A DNA stretch of 33,781 bases from Winogradskyella sp. (GCF_028289625.1 NZ_JANQOM010000069.1:1-33781), one strand, 5' to 3'; positions 21,887 through 31,125 are shown, counted from the stretch's first letter. Translations and numbers: made by a program. The notes: generated by a model from the sequence alone, not told the origin.

Positions 21887-22522
21887 ATGGAACTACCTAA
21901 AGGTTTTCATAGAGAAGTTATTGAAGCTAGAGAAAATGCAAGGAAAAAAGTATCTACATCTTTAATTAATCATGGAGGTTCAAATTTTGAAACCTATTCG
22001 CTTCATAAACTTAGAAATGGTTCCTATCGTTTTAGCCCATCATATAAACAGAGCTTCGAGTTGATATCAATACTCATTCTTCCTGTTGGTTTTATAACTT
22101 ATTTAATCATTATGTTTCTATCTACAGGTTCTTTTGGATTTGTATTGAACAATCTAATGGTATTCATTTTCGGAATTATAATAACTTTTTCACTTACGAG
22201 ATACTTTTTGCTAAAATTCAAGCTTTATAATTTTAATAGAAAAAAAGGTCTGTATTATGAAGGGTTCCCGCTATTACCTTCATTTTTAACTCATAGAAAA
22301 ATTAAAATAGGTGATATATTAGCAATACAAATTTTAGGTGAAAGAATTTATGATATTGAAACTGGACTAAAAGCAAATAGCTTTGAATTAAATCTTGTCC
22401 TAAAAAGTCTAAGGCGCGTACATGTTATAGATCATAACAATTTACAGGGTATGCTTGATGATGCCCAAGAATTAAGTGCCTATCTTAATATTCCGATTTG
22501 GCACGCTAAATCTGGTAAATAA
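21887..22522 (+). CDS. Two-TM membrane protein of unknown function
   Basis: A 211-residue protein with a soluble N-terminal part of about 60 residues, two membrane segments at about 62-80 and 88-107, and a C-terminal soluble domain of about 90 residues (KIKIGDILAIQILGERIYDI). The last 12 residues hold LSAYLNIPIW. This resembles PH-like or YcxB-type membrane-associated domains in layout, but I do not recognise the family. The ATG is 1 nt after the uvrA stop, so it is very likely translated from the uvrA message. A decayed copy of its C-terminus follows at once. Confidence 0.75.
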   Translation: MELPKGFHREVIEARENARKKVSTSLINHGGSNFETYSLHKLRNGSYRFSPSYKQSFELISILILPVGFITYLIIMFLSTGSFGFVLNNLMVFIFGIIITFSLTRYFLLKFKLYNFNRKKGLYYEGFPLLPSFLTHRKIKIGDILAIQILGERIYDIETGLKANSFELNLVLKSLRRVHVIDHNNLQGMLDDAQELSAYLNIPIWHAKSGK

Positions 22523-22622
22523 GTTGTACATTAATCTAGATGATATTTGGGCATCCATTATTGAAGTTGCAAAAAGTCTTTCGAATTTTTTAGATATTCC
22601 TATATGGACTAGTCAGTCCTAA
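22521..22622 (+). pseudogene. Frameshifted remnant of a tandem copy of the 21887 gene
   Basis: In the +1 frame relative to the upstream gene, this stretch reads to VAKSLSNFLDIPIWTSQS and a TAA at 22620-22622. The preceding gene ends DDAQELSAYLNIPIWHAKS, so the pattern A-x-x-LS-x-x-L-x-IPIW is shared. The remnant lacks a start and everything upstream of the C-terminus. It overlaps the stop of the convergent DUF3667 gene by 4 nt. This suggests a tandem duplication of which only the 3' end survives. Confidence 0.6.
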
Positions 22623-23695
22623 TTCATTACAAATGCCACAAACGCCAAAATTGAAAATGACATCGGCAGTACAAATAGTAAGAAGGTAAATGAGATTATT
22701 CCACTTTTAATCCAAGATAGAAACCAGTTTTGCTTGTAAAACTTAATTAGTGCTATTAGAAAATAAAAGTAGGTAGATAATGCCACTAGCCAATCTATCC
22801 AATCTGGAATATCATGTATAAATCTGTTCACCGCAAACAAAATGCTAAAAACCGTAAATAAATAAGAAAAGAAGTAAAAACTAAATACTAAATGGTGCGC
22901 ATATTTTCCTTTGTTGAAATAAAATATTTTTAGTATCAATGCAAAGAGTGGTAATAGAAAAAACATAGAGATAGGGATACTATCAAAAAATGCCTGTACT
23001 ATACCTCCTGCTCCTCTCCCCTTTGTAAGCTTTAGCGCATTCTCAAAAATCCGTCGTTCAAAAAAGCCAGGATTATCAGACATTCCCATTTCTTTCAAAA
23101 TAATGTTTTCGTCAGCTCCAACAGCGATTAAAGAGTCCACTTTTTTCTTATCAAAATCCCAAGTTATGTTGTCAGTGCTTGTTGCTTTAGCGTTTGCTTT
23201 GATAATGGAATCCGTTAATTTAAAATTCTCGTTATCTATTCCGAGTAGTTCTTTGTTTTGTTCTATTGGCTTCATCACTTTATCAATCTGGGTAGAATCC
23301 AAAACTTGTTTAGCACTATCCTTTTCAATAGTAACAGCGTCAGCATCTACTACTTTTTGGTTAATTTCATTGGCCTTACTCACTAAATCCCTAGTACTAA
23401 AGGAAATTATGAAAAAGAAAATGACCGAAATAAACAGATACATCTGCGCAGGATGTAGATATAATAAACGTTTACCTTCCAAAAATTTTGATGCCAAGTA
23501 ACCTGGCCTGAACATTAAAGGCAAAAAACTCTTTAAAAAGCGCGCATCAAAAGAAAAGTAATTGCTAATAGTATTGTAGAAAAGAACACCAATGGTTAAA
23601 TCATCGTCGATTTTTTGTCCACAATGCGGACAAAATTTAAACCCCTTTTCATAAGGTTGTTCACAATTCCGGCAAATCTCTTGGTTAGTACTCAT
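22619..23695 (-). CDS. DUF3667-type membrane protein with zinc ribbon
   Basis: A 358-residue protein of the DUF3667 family. The N-terminus carries a four-Cys zinc ribbon (C8, C11, C22, C25 in CRNCEQPYEKGFKFCPHCG), followed by the family segment with YLHPAQMYLFISVIFFFIIS (about 80-99). A central soluble insert of about 130 residues (EINQKVVDADAVTIEKDSAK) follows, then three or four membrane segments at the C-terminus. Inner membrane. The biochemical role of the family is not known. No operon partners: it is convergent with the uvrA unit and divergent from the basic secreted protein. Confidence 0.85.
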   Translation of the reverse strand: MSTNQEICRNCEQPYEKGFKFCPHCGQKIDDDLTIGVLFYNTISNYFSFDARFLKSFLPLMFRPGYLASKFLEGKRLLYLHPAQMYLFISVIFFFIISFSTRDLVSKANEINQKVVDADAVTIEKDSAKQVLDSTQIDKVMKPIEQNKELLGIDNENFKLTDSIIKANAKATSTDNITWDFDKKKVDSLIAVGADENIILKEMGMSDNPGFFERRIFENALKLTKGRGAGGIVQAFFDSIPISMFFLLPLFALILKIFYFNKGKYAHHLVFSFYFFSYLFTVFSILFAVNRFIHDIPDWIDWLVALSTYFYFLIALIKFYKQNWFLSWIKSGIISFTFLLFVLPMSFSILAFVAFVMN

Positions 23696-23907
23696 TAAGC
23701 ATGGTTAGCTAACTTTAAAAGTAATGAATTTTATGAAACAACCATTTATTTTGCAGAAGACTAAATTTAAAGATTGTTGCAAAAGTTAATCACAACATTT
23801 AATTGATAGCTTAATTTATCTTTTAAGGTCTATACTTTATGAATAAATCGTTTTTTGGCACGCTGTTTGTTTTACAATAGATGAGTTTAATTTTAAAACC
23901 CTTAACT

Positions 23908-25302
23908 ATGAAACGGATTCTATTTTTATTTGCAAGTTTAGTGGCTTTTTCCACTTCTGCATACGCATCTAATCTAGCCACCACAACATCTGAAGCAGAA
24001 GCTTCAATCAACACTTTTGTGAGAGGTTATGGAAATTCTTTCATATTTGTTGAAAATGGTATTGAATTCTCGGTTTACCGTGATGGTCAATTCGATTTCT
24101 ATATCCCACAGTATGGTCCAGATGTTAGTGTTGGTATAAATACTCCTGGCTTTGCTTTAAGTTTCAACGGAGGTTTTAATTATAATCCATACGTTCAGTA
24201 CGATAGTTTTGGTGCTATTGTTCAGGTTGAAAACACGCCTATATTCTACGATTTTTATGGTAGAGTAAATCAAATCGGAAATATATTCATTACATACAAT
24301 AACTTTAATAGAATAAGCAGAATTGGTGGGTTGAATATCTTTTACAGAAATAATGTCTTTTGGAGATATGACGGTTTTATCAATGCTTTTAACAGAGCCT
24401 ATATATGGAGACCTTGGCATAGATTCTACATGGTACCACCTGTAAACTTCTGTGTGGTTAACGTTAATCCGTATAGACAGTTTTATAGACCTGTAAGACA
24501 CATATGGTACAGACCCTACAGAAATAATGTAAGATTCTTTAATGTTAATAATGGAAGGCGTGGAAATGCACAAATCATTAGAAGAAACAACAGTAATATA
24601 AGGAGAAACAACAGTAATAATTATGTGCAAACACCTAGAAATAGAAGAGAACGGAATATTCAAAGAACGGTTACGCGTAGAAATACTGAAATTACTAGAA
24701 CGCGATCTGCTCGATTAACCGAAAGTACTACAACACGTTCTACTAGAAGTAATGCAGTACGTAATACAAGAAGTACAACTCGTAGTAACGAAGTAGGCAC
24801 AGCACGTTCTACCAGAAGTAATACGACACGTAGTACAAGAAATACAAGTCGTAATGGCGAAGTAGGTACAACACGTTCTCATACCAGAAGTAATAATGAG
24901 AGCTCGAGAACACATTCTAATACTAGCATGACTTCACCAAATACTAGGAGTAACTCAGATAGTAGAAGTGTAAGAACCTCTCGATCTAATACCAGAGTAT
25001 CTACTCCAACTAGAACAACGCGTAGTAACTCAATAAATACTACGAGAAATTCTAGAAGTAATGTGACCAGAAGTCGAGGTAGTGTGTCTCATAGAGTAGA
25101 AAGTGCGAGAAAATCTTCGGTAAAAAAACCAAAAGCGACGAAATCTCGTACATATAATAGAGCAAGCTCTAACAACAGTAGAAATAGAAGTGCTACTGTT
25201 CAGAATAAGAGAAAGTCTTCCTCCGTTTCGACTAGATCTAACACAAGTAGAAGAAGTAACCAAAGTTCTACAAGATCTAACTCAAGACGAACTAGAGGAT
25301 AA
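23908..25302 (+). CDS. Secreted protein with very basic Arg/Ser/Thr/Asn-rich tail
   Basis: A 464-residue protein. I start at the ATG at 23908 because it gives a clean signal peptide (MKRILFLFASLVAFSTSAYA, cut before SN); the ATG 27 bp upstream would add nine residues in front of it. Residues about 25-205 form a beta-rich, aromatic domain with repeating YGRVNQIGNIFITYN-like strands. From about 217 to the end it is a low-complexity tail of Arg, Ser, Thr and Asn, almost without acidic or hydrophobic residues. Part of it consists of 69-bp tandem repeats. The tail resembles DNA- or polyanion-binding protamine-like sequences, but export suggests a matrix or surface role. Monocistronic; terminator follows. 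Confidence 0.8.
   Translation: MKRILFLFASLVAFSTSAYASNLATTTSEAEASINTFVRGYGNSFIFVENGIEFSVYRDGQFDFYIPQYGPDVSVGINTPGFALSFNGGFNYNPYVQYDSFGAIVQVENTPIFYDFYGRVNQIGNIFITYNNFNRISRIGGLNIFYRNNVFWRYDGFINAFNRAYIWRPWHRFYMVPPVNFCVVNVNPYRQFYRPVRHIWYRPYRNNVRFFNVNNGRRGNAQIIRRNNSNIRRNNSNNYVQTPRNRRERNIQRTVTRRNTEITRTRSARLTESTTTRSTRSNAVRNTRSTTRSNEVGTARSTRSNTTRSTRNTSRNGEVGTTRSHTRSNNESSRTHSNTSMTSPNTRSNSDSRSVRTSRSNTRVSTPTRTTRSNSINTTRNSRSNVTRSRGSVSHRVESARKSSVKKPKATKSRTYNRASSNNSRNRSATVQNKRKSSSVSTRSNTSRRSNQSSTRSNSRRTRG
24721..24894. repeat. 69-bp tandem repeat in coding sequence (2.5 units)
   Basis: Units begin at 24721, 24790 and 24859, each spaced 69 bp, starting GAA-AGT/GTA and containing CACGTTCTACYAGAAGTAAT. They encode 23-residue repeats such as EVGTARSTRSNTTRSTRNTS. 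The third unit has a 3-bp insertion and then diverges. Confidence 0.8.
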
Positions 25303-25336
25303 AATATAAAATATGATTTTTTTGGTTGGTTAGTAG

Positions 25337-25378
25337 AAGTCCCGTATGATGTATGCCTCAGAGCACCTTACGGGATTT
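25337..25378. terminator. Long-loop hairpin downstream of the basic secreted protein
   Basis: AAGTCCCGTA (25337-25346) and TACGGGATTT (25369-25378) form a 10-bp stem with a 22-nt loop, 35 bp after the stop. It is a candidate first terminator or an RNA 3'-end structure. Confidence 0.5.
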
Positions 25379-25389
25379 CTCAGTAATAT

Positions 25390-25421
25390 AAAGTACCTAA
25401 AGTTTTAGGTACTTTTTTATT
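25390..25421 (+). terminator. Intrinsic terminator overlapping the flippase 3' end
   Basis: AAAGTACCTAAA-GT-TTTAGGTACTTT followed by TTTTATTTG on the plus strand. The stem contains the stop codon and last codons of the minus-strand flippase gene (25397). Confidence 0.7.
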
Positions 25422-26854
25422 TGCTGTGAGATATCTTCAGAAATGTCGAGTTTGTAAATCAAAACTAAATAGATGATTCCTACCAACACAGACTTCAATA
25501 CTATGTTAGCTATTGGGTGAAAGGGAAAGTCCCAGAAATACATGAGCATTATAAGAAAGGTCAAAAGCACTAGAACTTTTAATGAAGACCAAGAAAAAGG
25601 TTGCATATTCAATTTATACTTTACGAATACTATTTTAACCGTATTATAGATAGCCACTGCTAAAAAAGTAGCAATAGCTGAGCCTTCAATACCATATACA
25701 GGAATAAAAATAAAATTCAATACAATAGCTACGATAGCCAATAAAACACCGAATAATAAAACCATTTTATAATATTCGCTATTAAACAAGATGGCATTAT
25801 TATTTCCTAAGCTATTATCAAAAAGCTTTGCAAGACTAACAATAAGAACAACAAATAATCCGCCAGTAAATTCATCTGGCAGTATTTCATACAGTTGATT
25901 TATATTTAATATAATCAGTAAGAAAATAAGACCGCTTATTGCCAAAAGGCTTATAGAGCTTCGTTTGTAGAGATCTTCAAGTGCTTGTATATTATTATCA
26001 TTTAGATATTTAGCTGTCAATGGCATCATTATTTGGTGCATGGCACGTTGTGGCACAGCTATAACGGTAGCTATAAAGATAGCAACACTATAATAGGCAA
26101 CCTGTTCAATTTGCTCTAACATCACACCAATCATAAACTTATCTATATCTAGAATTAGCATAGCGACAGAACCTGCAATAATCATGAGTCCTGCATATTT
26201 TAATATGGATGATAAGTTCTCCACTTTCTGAATCCTAAAACTTGGAAATCTAACCGAGTAAGCATAAAGCTTCATAATCATTGTTCTTAATATATAAACA
26301 CCAACTAAAGCGAGAATAAATTCATCTACGGTCAACCATTTTAGATATACCGAAAACAGCAATAGCATAATACAAGCACGATGGAATATCTCTTTCATCA
26401 CATTACCAAAAACAGTTCGCATTTGCACCTTCGACCATGAATAAAAAATCTCGAAATAAGCCATAGCAACAGCCAAAACAAAGATATGCCAAACATAATC
26501 GTCAGCTATAGCATTCTCTTTAGCTAAAAACGATGCTATACCTTCGTAAGACACATAACCGATAAACCCTATAGGAATTATAAATAGTAGAGGCAAAAAC
26601 AGCATCAAGGTCAAAAAACTATTAATACTGGTTTTGGTTTTAAAGGATGAATAAAATTTAATAATGGCATTATGAACACCAAATGCCATAAATGGCATCA
26701 TAATATTTGCTGCAGATAATAAAAAAGCTACTAAACCGTAATAGTCATCCTTTAAAAAATTAGTATATAGAAAAAGGGTATTTATAGCACCTATACCAAA
26801 ACCTATGTAGGTGCTTATAGTATTTTTGAAAGATTGATCTAATACAATGCCCAT
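25397..26854 (-). CDS. Polysaccharide flippase (Wzx/MVF-like)
   Basis: A 485-residue integral membrane protein with about 12-14 helices and short loops, of the oligosaccharide flippase/MVF superfamily. The N-terminus GIVLDQSFKNTISTYIGFGI is characteristic of Bacteroidota lipopolysaccharide flippases. It should move lipid-linked polysaccharide units across the inner membrane. It lies 34 bp downstream of the family 4 glycosyltransferase gene and is the last gene of that unit. Terminal residues end inside a plus-strand terminator hairpin. Confidence 0.88.
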   Translation of the reverse strand: MGIVLDQSFKNTISTYIGFGIGAINTLFLYTNFLKDDYYGLVAFLLSAANIMMPFMAFGVHNAIIKFYSSFKTKTSINSFLTLMLFLPLLFIIPIGFIGYVSYEGIASFLAKENAIADDYVWHIFVLAVAMAYFEIFYSWSKVQMRTVFGNVMKEIFHRACIMLLLFSVYLKWLTVDEFILALVGVYILRTMIMKLYAYSVRFPSFRIQKVENLSSILKYAGLMIIAGSVAMLILDIDKFMIGVMLEQIEQVAYYSVAIFIATVIAVPQRAMHQIMMPLTAKYLNDNNIQALEDLYKRSSISLLAISGLIFLLIILNINQLYEILPDEFTGGLFVVLIVSLAKLFDNSLGNNNAILFNSEYYKMVLLFGVLLAIVAIVLNFIFIPVYGIEGSAIATFLAVAIYNTVKIVFVKYKLNMQPFSWSSLKVLVLLTFLIMLMYFWDFPFHPIANIVLKSVLVGIIYLVLIYKLDISEDISQQIKKYLKL

Positions 26855-26888
26855 AGTGCTTTAAATTACGAAAACTTGTAACATGGCA

Positions 26889-28178
26889 TTACATGCGTTT
26901 TATAAGCTCGCTTAAATTCTTTGTTAGTGCTTTTCTACTATAGGACTGTAAACCAATAGCATTCACTTTTAATCGATTGGCTTTATAGTCATTGAAATAA
27001 CACATGACCTGAGTCTTAAGCTCTTGCTTTTCCTCATAATTAAAGTAAGTCCCTGTATTGGTTGATGTAATAATACCTTCAATCTCCGAATCCTTTGGTC
27101 CTATAGCTAATATGGGTGTTTCAGAAATTAAATATTCAAATAATTTTCCCGGAATGATGGCTTTAGTGTCTTCAGAGTTTATTTCAATGAGTAACAAAAG
27201 TTGCGACTTCATTTGAAATTTAATAGCCTCATCATGACTAACGTAGCCTACAAAGTTGACGAAGTTTTTTAATCCTGAATCATACATAGATTCGAGGACA
27301 TCATCACTAACAACACCTATTAAATTAAGTTGGAAAGCCTCTGAGAACGCATTATTCTCTTGAACTAATTCTGAAAATACTTCCCATAAAACCTTGGGGT
27401 TTCGGTCCGGCAGTAAAGACCCAATATGCGATAATGTAAACTTTTCATCCTTCCCTTCTATTCGTATGGAATGTGTGTCATAGCCATTGGTTATCACCGA
27501 AATGGGCTGCTGTGTTTTAGTGAGAAATTCTCTTTTAGTATGGTTACTTGTGACTACAATCTGGTCGGCTGAACTTAAAACCTGAGTCTCCAATCCCTTA
27601 TGTTTAGCTTCAGATGACTTGGTTAATTTCAAAGCTTTGTGATACCCAATAGTAGTCCATGGATCTCTAAAGTCGGCTATCCAATTGATTTTAGATTTTT
27701 CTTTCAACTGAAGACCTATCAAATGCAAACTGTGCGGAGGTCCAGTGGTAATTATAGTATCGATTGCATGGTCGTCTATATAATTTTTAAGAAAACAAAC
27801 AGAAGGTTTTATCCAATGTTTACGTGCATCAGGTATGAAGAAGTTTCCACGAACATAAAGCATTAGTTTTTCAATCAAAGATTGTTTTTTAGCTTTTGGG
27901 ATTACTCCAGAACTTATAGTTTTTGCACTTTTTTTTGAAAACAAGAGAGCCAAACCATAGGGTTCTTTAATGGGATGTTTTAGAATAGTAATACCTTTAG
28001 GAATCTCATCTACCAAACTTCTGTCTATAATAGGATAGTTAGGATTCTTAGGGCAATAAACGATAGGTTCAATTCCAAAATCAGGCAAATACTTCACGAA
28101 TTTTAACCAACGCTGTACACCAGGTCCGCCAGCTGGAGGCCAATAGTAACAAATTATTAATACCTTCTTTTTACTCAT
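26889..28178 (-). CDS. Family 4 glycosyltransferase
   Basis: A 429-residue GT-B enzyme. The start MSKKKVLIICYYWPPAGGPG with PGVQRWLKFVKYLPDFGIEP is the typical Bacteroidota GT4 opening. The C-terminal domain carries the nucleotide-sugar-binding region around ISHIGSLLPDRNPKVLWEVF and IIPGKLFEYLISETPILAIG with the E-x7-E-like region near GKLFEYL. A frame open to 28316 would add 46 residues encoded by the dispersed repeat (CHSCEGRNLL...IPAKAGMT), so I place the start at 28178. It likely works with the flippase at the end of the unit on a surface polysaccharide. Confidence 0.9.
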   Translation of the reverse strand: MSKKKVLIICYYWPPAGGPGVQRWLKFVKYLPDFGIEPIVYCPKNPNYPIIDRSLVDEIPKGITILKHPIKEPYGLALLFSKKSAKTISSGVIPKAKKQSLIEKLMLYVRGNFFIPDARKHWIKPSVCFLKNYIDDHAIDTIITTGPPHSLHLIGLQLKEKSKINWIADFRDPWTTIGYHKALKLTKSSEAKHKGLETQVLSSADQIVVTSNHTKREFLTKTQQPISVITNGYDTHSIRIEGKDEKFTLSHIGSLLPDRNPKVLWEVFSELVQENNAFSEAFQLNLIGVVSDDVLESMYDSGLKNFVNFVGYVSHDEAIKFQMKSQLLLLIEINSEDTKAIIPGKLFEYLISETPILAIGPKDSEIEGIITSTNTGTYFNYEEKQELKTQVMCYFNDYKANRLKVNAIGLQSYSRKALTKNLSELIKRM

Positions 28179-28182
28179 ATCT

Positions 28183-28258
28183 GTCATTCCTGCTTTCGCA
28201 GGAATCCATATAATTGTATTTTGGTAATGCAGTAGATTCCTGCCTTCGCAGGAATGAC
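28183..28258. repeat. Dispersed REP-type doublet (76 bp)
   Basis: Two inverted copies of a palindromic unit: 28183-28207 contains CATTCCTGC-TTTC-GCAGGAATC and 28235-28258 contains GATTCCTGC-CTTC-GCAGGAATG. The whole has terminal inverted repeats of about 24 bp. It lies between the YfhO and GT4 genes. Conceptual translation produces the well-known artefact CHSCEGRNLL. Confidence 0.85.
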
Positions 28259-28260
28259 AA

Positions 28261-30681
28261 TCAATTTTCTTTCTTTCTAAGACTGTAGAAAACTCCCAAA
28301 ACCAATAAAATCCCAAAAACTGTAGAACTAGCTAAAGCAATTTTACTGCCTGTGGCGACAACTTTTGGTTCAAACTTAAACTCAATAATCTGGTTACCCT
28401 TAGGAACTTTCATTCCTCTTAAGGCATAATTTACACGCTGGTGTGGAACTACTAAACTCCCACCTAAATAAGCATTCCATCCATTTTCATAATAGATTTC
28501 AGAAAATACAGCAAAGCCCTCATTTGGATTAGTGGACTCATACCTTAAGTAGTTTGGTCGAAACTCTTTAAGAGTTATTGAAGCTGTTGAATCCACTTTG
28601 AATTCCATAACTTCTGGTTTATCACTAAAATCAGACATCGTTGTAACAGCTTTACGTTTTGTGTCCAAACTATCTAAAATTCTTATTTCGGCATTCGCAT
28701 TATCCACTTGCCTTAACTCCTCTACGAACCAAGCATTGCCATTGGGTTCGGTATAACTTGTTGAGGCTCTGGTCTGACCTTGTTGGTTCTGTACAATGAC
28801 GTATTTTGTATTGAGCATATTCAATACTTCTACATTTTGCTTATAAATATGAAATTCTAGTAAATCGTTATATCGACCAAGTTTAGCAGCATGATAACCA
28901 AATAAAGAATTGTGGTAGTAAGAGGCTTTTGCAGGAGCACCACTAGCAGCATCAAATACCCTAAAATGGCCATTATCCTTTAAAATTTCTCCATCAGCCA
29001 CATTAGGCTGATAGGGTTTATCAACCTTTAGCGCAGATACAAAATCATCGTTATTAACATAATTCTTATTTACAGAAACTAAGTCAAATAGAATGAGGAC
29101 ACCAAAAACAATAACTACTAGATTTTCAGACAGTTTCTTCTTAAGAAAGAAATAAACCGTGCCAGCAGAAAGCAGAACCAAAATTAAAGTTCTAATCGTA
29201 TCTGCCGTAAATAATGCTTTTCTATCGGCTATAATAGCATCAACCAAAACTTCTGATATTCCTTCATCTCTAAAACTCTTAAAATCAAATAACACAGATT
29301 TAAACAATAAAAAGATGAGGCATAACCCTGCTGTAATGGCAACAGTATATTTTAAGGCTTTTAATTTTTCTTCATCCTTTTGAAAGTCATTAAACAAGCG
29401 TACCAAAGCAAAAATGCCTAACACAGGAATGCATAATTCTAATATCACCTGAATAGAACTTACCGCCCTAAACTTGTTGTACAAAGGCACATAATCAATA
29501 AAGAAATCCGTTAAAAATCCTAAATTCTTACCATAGGAGAGCAATAATGATAAGATAGTACCACCAACCAACCACCATTTCAATCTACCCTTCACTAAAA
29601 ACAATCCTAGTACAAATAGAAAAATAATAACGGCACCAACATAAGCTGGAGCTTCAACGATGGTTTGGTCTCCCCAATACATAGGTGCATTTTTGGAAAT
29701 CTCTAAGGCTTCCATAGGTGAAGCACCCATACTAACATAAGTTTTATAGATTTCTGAATCCTTACCAATATTCTCTGAGTTGCCGCCACCCATAAATTTT
29801 GGAATAAAGAGATTAAAGGTCTCAGCTAAACCGTAACTGTATTCTGTGATATACTCCCTACTTAACCCATTCGTAATTTCCTTTTCAGACCCATCGGGAT
29901 TAATGGTCAATTCACTTTTACCACGTGTACTTTCTTTTGCATATTCTTGTGTAGCCATAATATTAGTGGCATTGAGTCCAACGGCGAGTATGGCTGCCAC
30001 CGATAATAATCCGACTGATTTAAAAAAATGAGGTAATACCTTTTTTTGATAGGCATCAATAAAATAAGCTATTCCTAAGACTATGACTAAAAATAATAGA
30101 TAATAAGTCATCTGAAAATGATTGGCCACAATCTCTAAGCCCAAGGCAATTGCTGTTAACAAAAACCCAAGGATATATTTCTTTCTAAAGGTCAGAACAA
30201 TACCTGCTAAAACCATAGGCATATAAGCAATAGCATGTGCCTTTGCATTATGTCCTACACCAAGAATGATGATGAGATAAGTGGAAAATCCAAATGCTAA
30301 AGCTCCGAGTGCAGCAAGTTTAAAATCCACTTTTAAAGAGAGCAATAGAATATAAAATCCTAAAAAATATAAAAACAGATAATCAGCTGGTCTGGGTAAA
30401 AAACGTAGTGTTAAATCGAGCTTTTTTATGTAATTGTGTGGATATTTAGCACCTAATTGGTAGGTAGGCATACCACCAAACGCACTATTGGTCCAATAAG
30501 TTTCTTCCCCTGTGGCTTTTGCAAATTCTTTTTGCTGTTGTGCCATTCCAATGTAGTGCATAATATCACTTTGGAATATTTTTTTGCCTTGTAAAACCGG
30601 ACTAAAGTATGCTAAAGATAAAACCACAAAGCCAACGAGAACTAGAATATGTGGCAGAAAACGTTTGAAAGAAAATGACAT
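28261..30681 (-). CDS. YfhO family membrane protein
   Basis: An 806-residue polytopic membrane protein of the YfhO family (GT-C-like). The first helix is at about 9-28; the first loop has the acidic GKKIFQSDIMHYIGMAQQQ motif; many helices follow up to about 560. A periplasmic C-terminal domain with beta strands (about 570-780) and a last helix (about 783-800) end in a basic tail. In firmicutes members act on lipoteichoic acid glycosylation with a polyprenyl-linked sugar; here a role in envelope polysaccharide or lipid glycosylation is inferred. First gene of the minus-strand unit YfhO-GT4-flippase, although a REP doublet separates it from GT4. Confidence 0.9.
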   Translation of the reverse strand: MSFSFKRFLPHILVLVGFVVLSLAYFSPVLQGKKIFQSDIMHYIGMAQQQKEFAKATGEETYWTNSAFGGMPTYQLGAKYPHNYIKKLDLTLRFLPRPADYLFLYFLGFYILLLSLKVDFKLAALGALAFGFSTYLIIILGVGHNAKAHAIAYMPMVLAGIVLTFRKKYILGFLLTAIALGLEIVANHFQMTYYLLFLVIVLGIAYFIDAYQKKVLPHFFKSVGLLSVAAILAVGLNATNIMATQEYAKESTRGKSELTINPDGSEKEITNGLSREYITEYSYGLAETFNLFIPKFMGGGNSENIGKDSEIYKTYVSMGASPMEALEISKNAPMYWGDQTIVEAPAYVGAVIIFLFVLGLFLVKGRLKWWLVGGTILSLLLSYGKNLGFLTDFFIDYVPLYNKFRAVSSIQVILELCIPVLGIFALVRLFNDFQKDEEKLKALKYTVAITAGLCLIFLLFKSVLFDFKSFRDEGISEVLVDAIIADRKALFTADTIRTLILVLLSAGTVYFFLKKKLSENLVVIVFGVLILFDLVSVNKNYVNNDDFVSALKVDKPYQPNVADGEILKDNGHFRVFDAASGAPAKASYYHNSLFGYHAAKLGRYNDLLEFHIYKQNVEVLNMLNTKYVIVQNQQGQTRASTSYTEPNGNAWFVEELRQVDNANAEIRILDSLDTKRKAVTTMSDFSDKPEVMEFKVDSTASITLKEFRPNYLRYESTNPNEGFAVFSEIYYENGWNAYLGGSLVVPHQRVNYALRGMKVPKGNQIIEFKFEPKVVATGSKIALASSTVFGILLVLGVFYSLRKKEN

Positions 30682-30753
30682 GAAATCGATGAATTATTGA
30701 TTCCGAAAAGTAGTTATTTTTTGATAAAATTCTTGAATGTATGGTAACTTATA

Positions 30754-31047
30754 TCAATCTATTTCTTCGTAATCGATATATTCGCCTACTTTTTCGTTAG
30801 AGGACTTATTTTGTTGAGGCATCTTATCTATAACCGTTTCGCCTTCTCTTCGTTTTTGTTCTTCGCGTTGTTGTGCTTGGTTTTGAAAGCCACCAAATTG
30901 TTGCCCAAATCGTTCTTCTGCTTTTTTGGCTACAAATTTCATAAGAATTGGAGCAAAAAGCCGTGCTAAAATCCTTAACCCAAACCAAACGAGAAGTATT
31001 ATTAATATTGTTCTCAGTAATCCCATCACCGAAGCTTCTTGTATCAT
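30754..31047 (-). CDS. DUF4834 family small membrane protein
   Basis: A 97-residue protein: one N-terminal membrane segment at about 9-34 (LLRTILIILLVWFGLRILAR) followed by a Gln/Glu/Lys-rich cytoplasmic tail with KKAEERFGQQFGGFQNQAQQ and a final EYIDYEEID. This matches the DUF4834 family, common in Flavobacteriia, function unknown. I keep the first ATG (31047); a second at 31026 would give a start MGLLRTIL that is also plausible. A Bacteroidota -7 element is 17 bp upstream. It is followed by the YfhO gene 72 bp downstream. Confidence 0.82.
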   Translation of the reverse strand: MIQEASVMGLLRTILIILLVWFGLRILARLFAPILMKFVAKKAEERFGQQFGGFQNQAQQREEQKRREGETVIDKMPQQNKSSNEKVGEYIDYEEID

Positions 31048-31063
31048 ATTAATATGTAAGTCT

Positions 31064-31071
31064 CAAAAATA
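31064..31071 (-). promoter_or_regulatory. Promoter -7 element of the DUF4834 gene
   Basis: TATTTTTG on the minus strand, matching TAnnTTTG, 17 bp before the first ATG. Confidence 0.5.
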
Positions 31072-31125
31072 CAATTATAGTTACGTATAATCCGTTATAA
31101 ATACTTAAAAAAAGTATAAAATATC

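Noticed and set aside
24157..24663. 168-codon open frame on the minus strand
   Set aside because: It lies antisense inside the secreted basic protein gene, has a composition mirroring that gene (Ser/Ile/Val/Tyr), and shows no family motif.
28179..28316. N-terminal extension of the family 4 glycosyltransferase
   Set aside because: It is the conceptual translation of a dispersed palindromic repeat (CHSCEGRNLL, IPAKAGMT) and the end of the yfhO-like gene; the family N-terminus starts at 28178.
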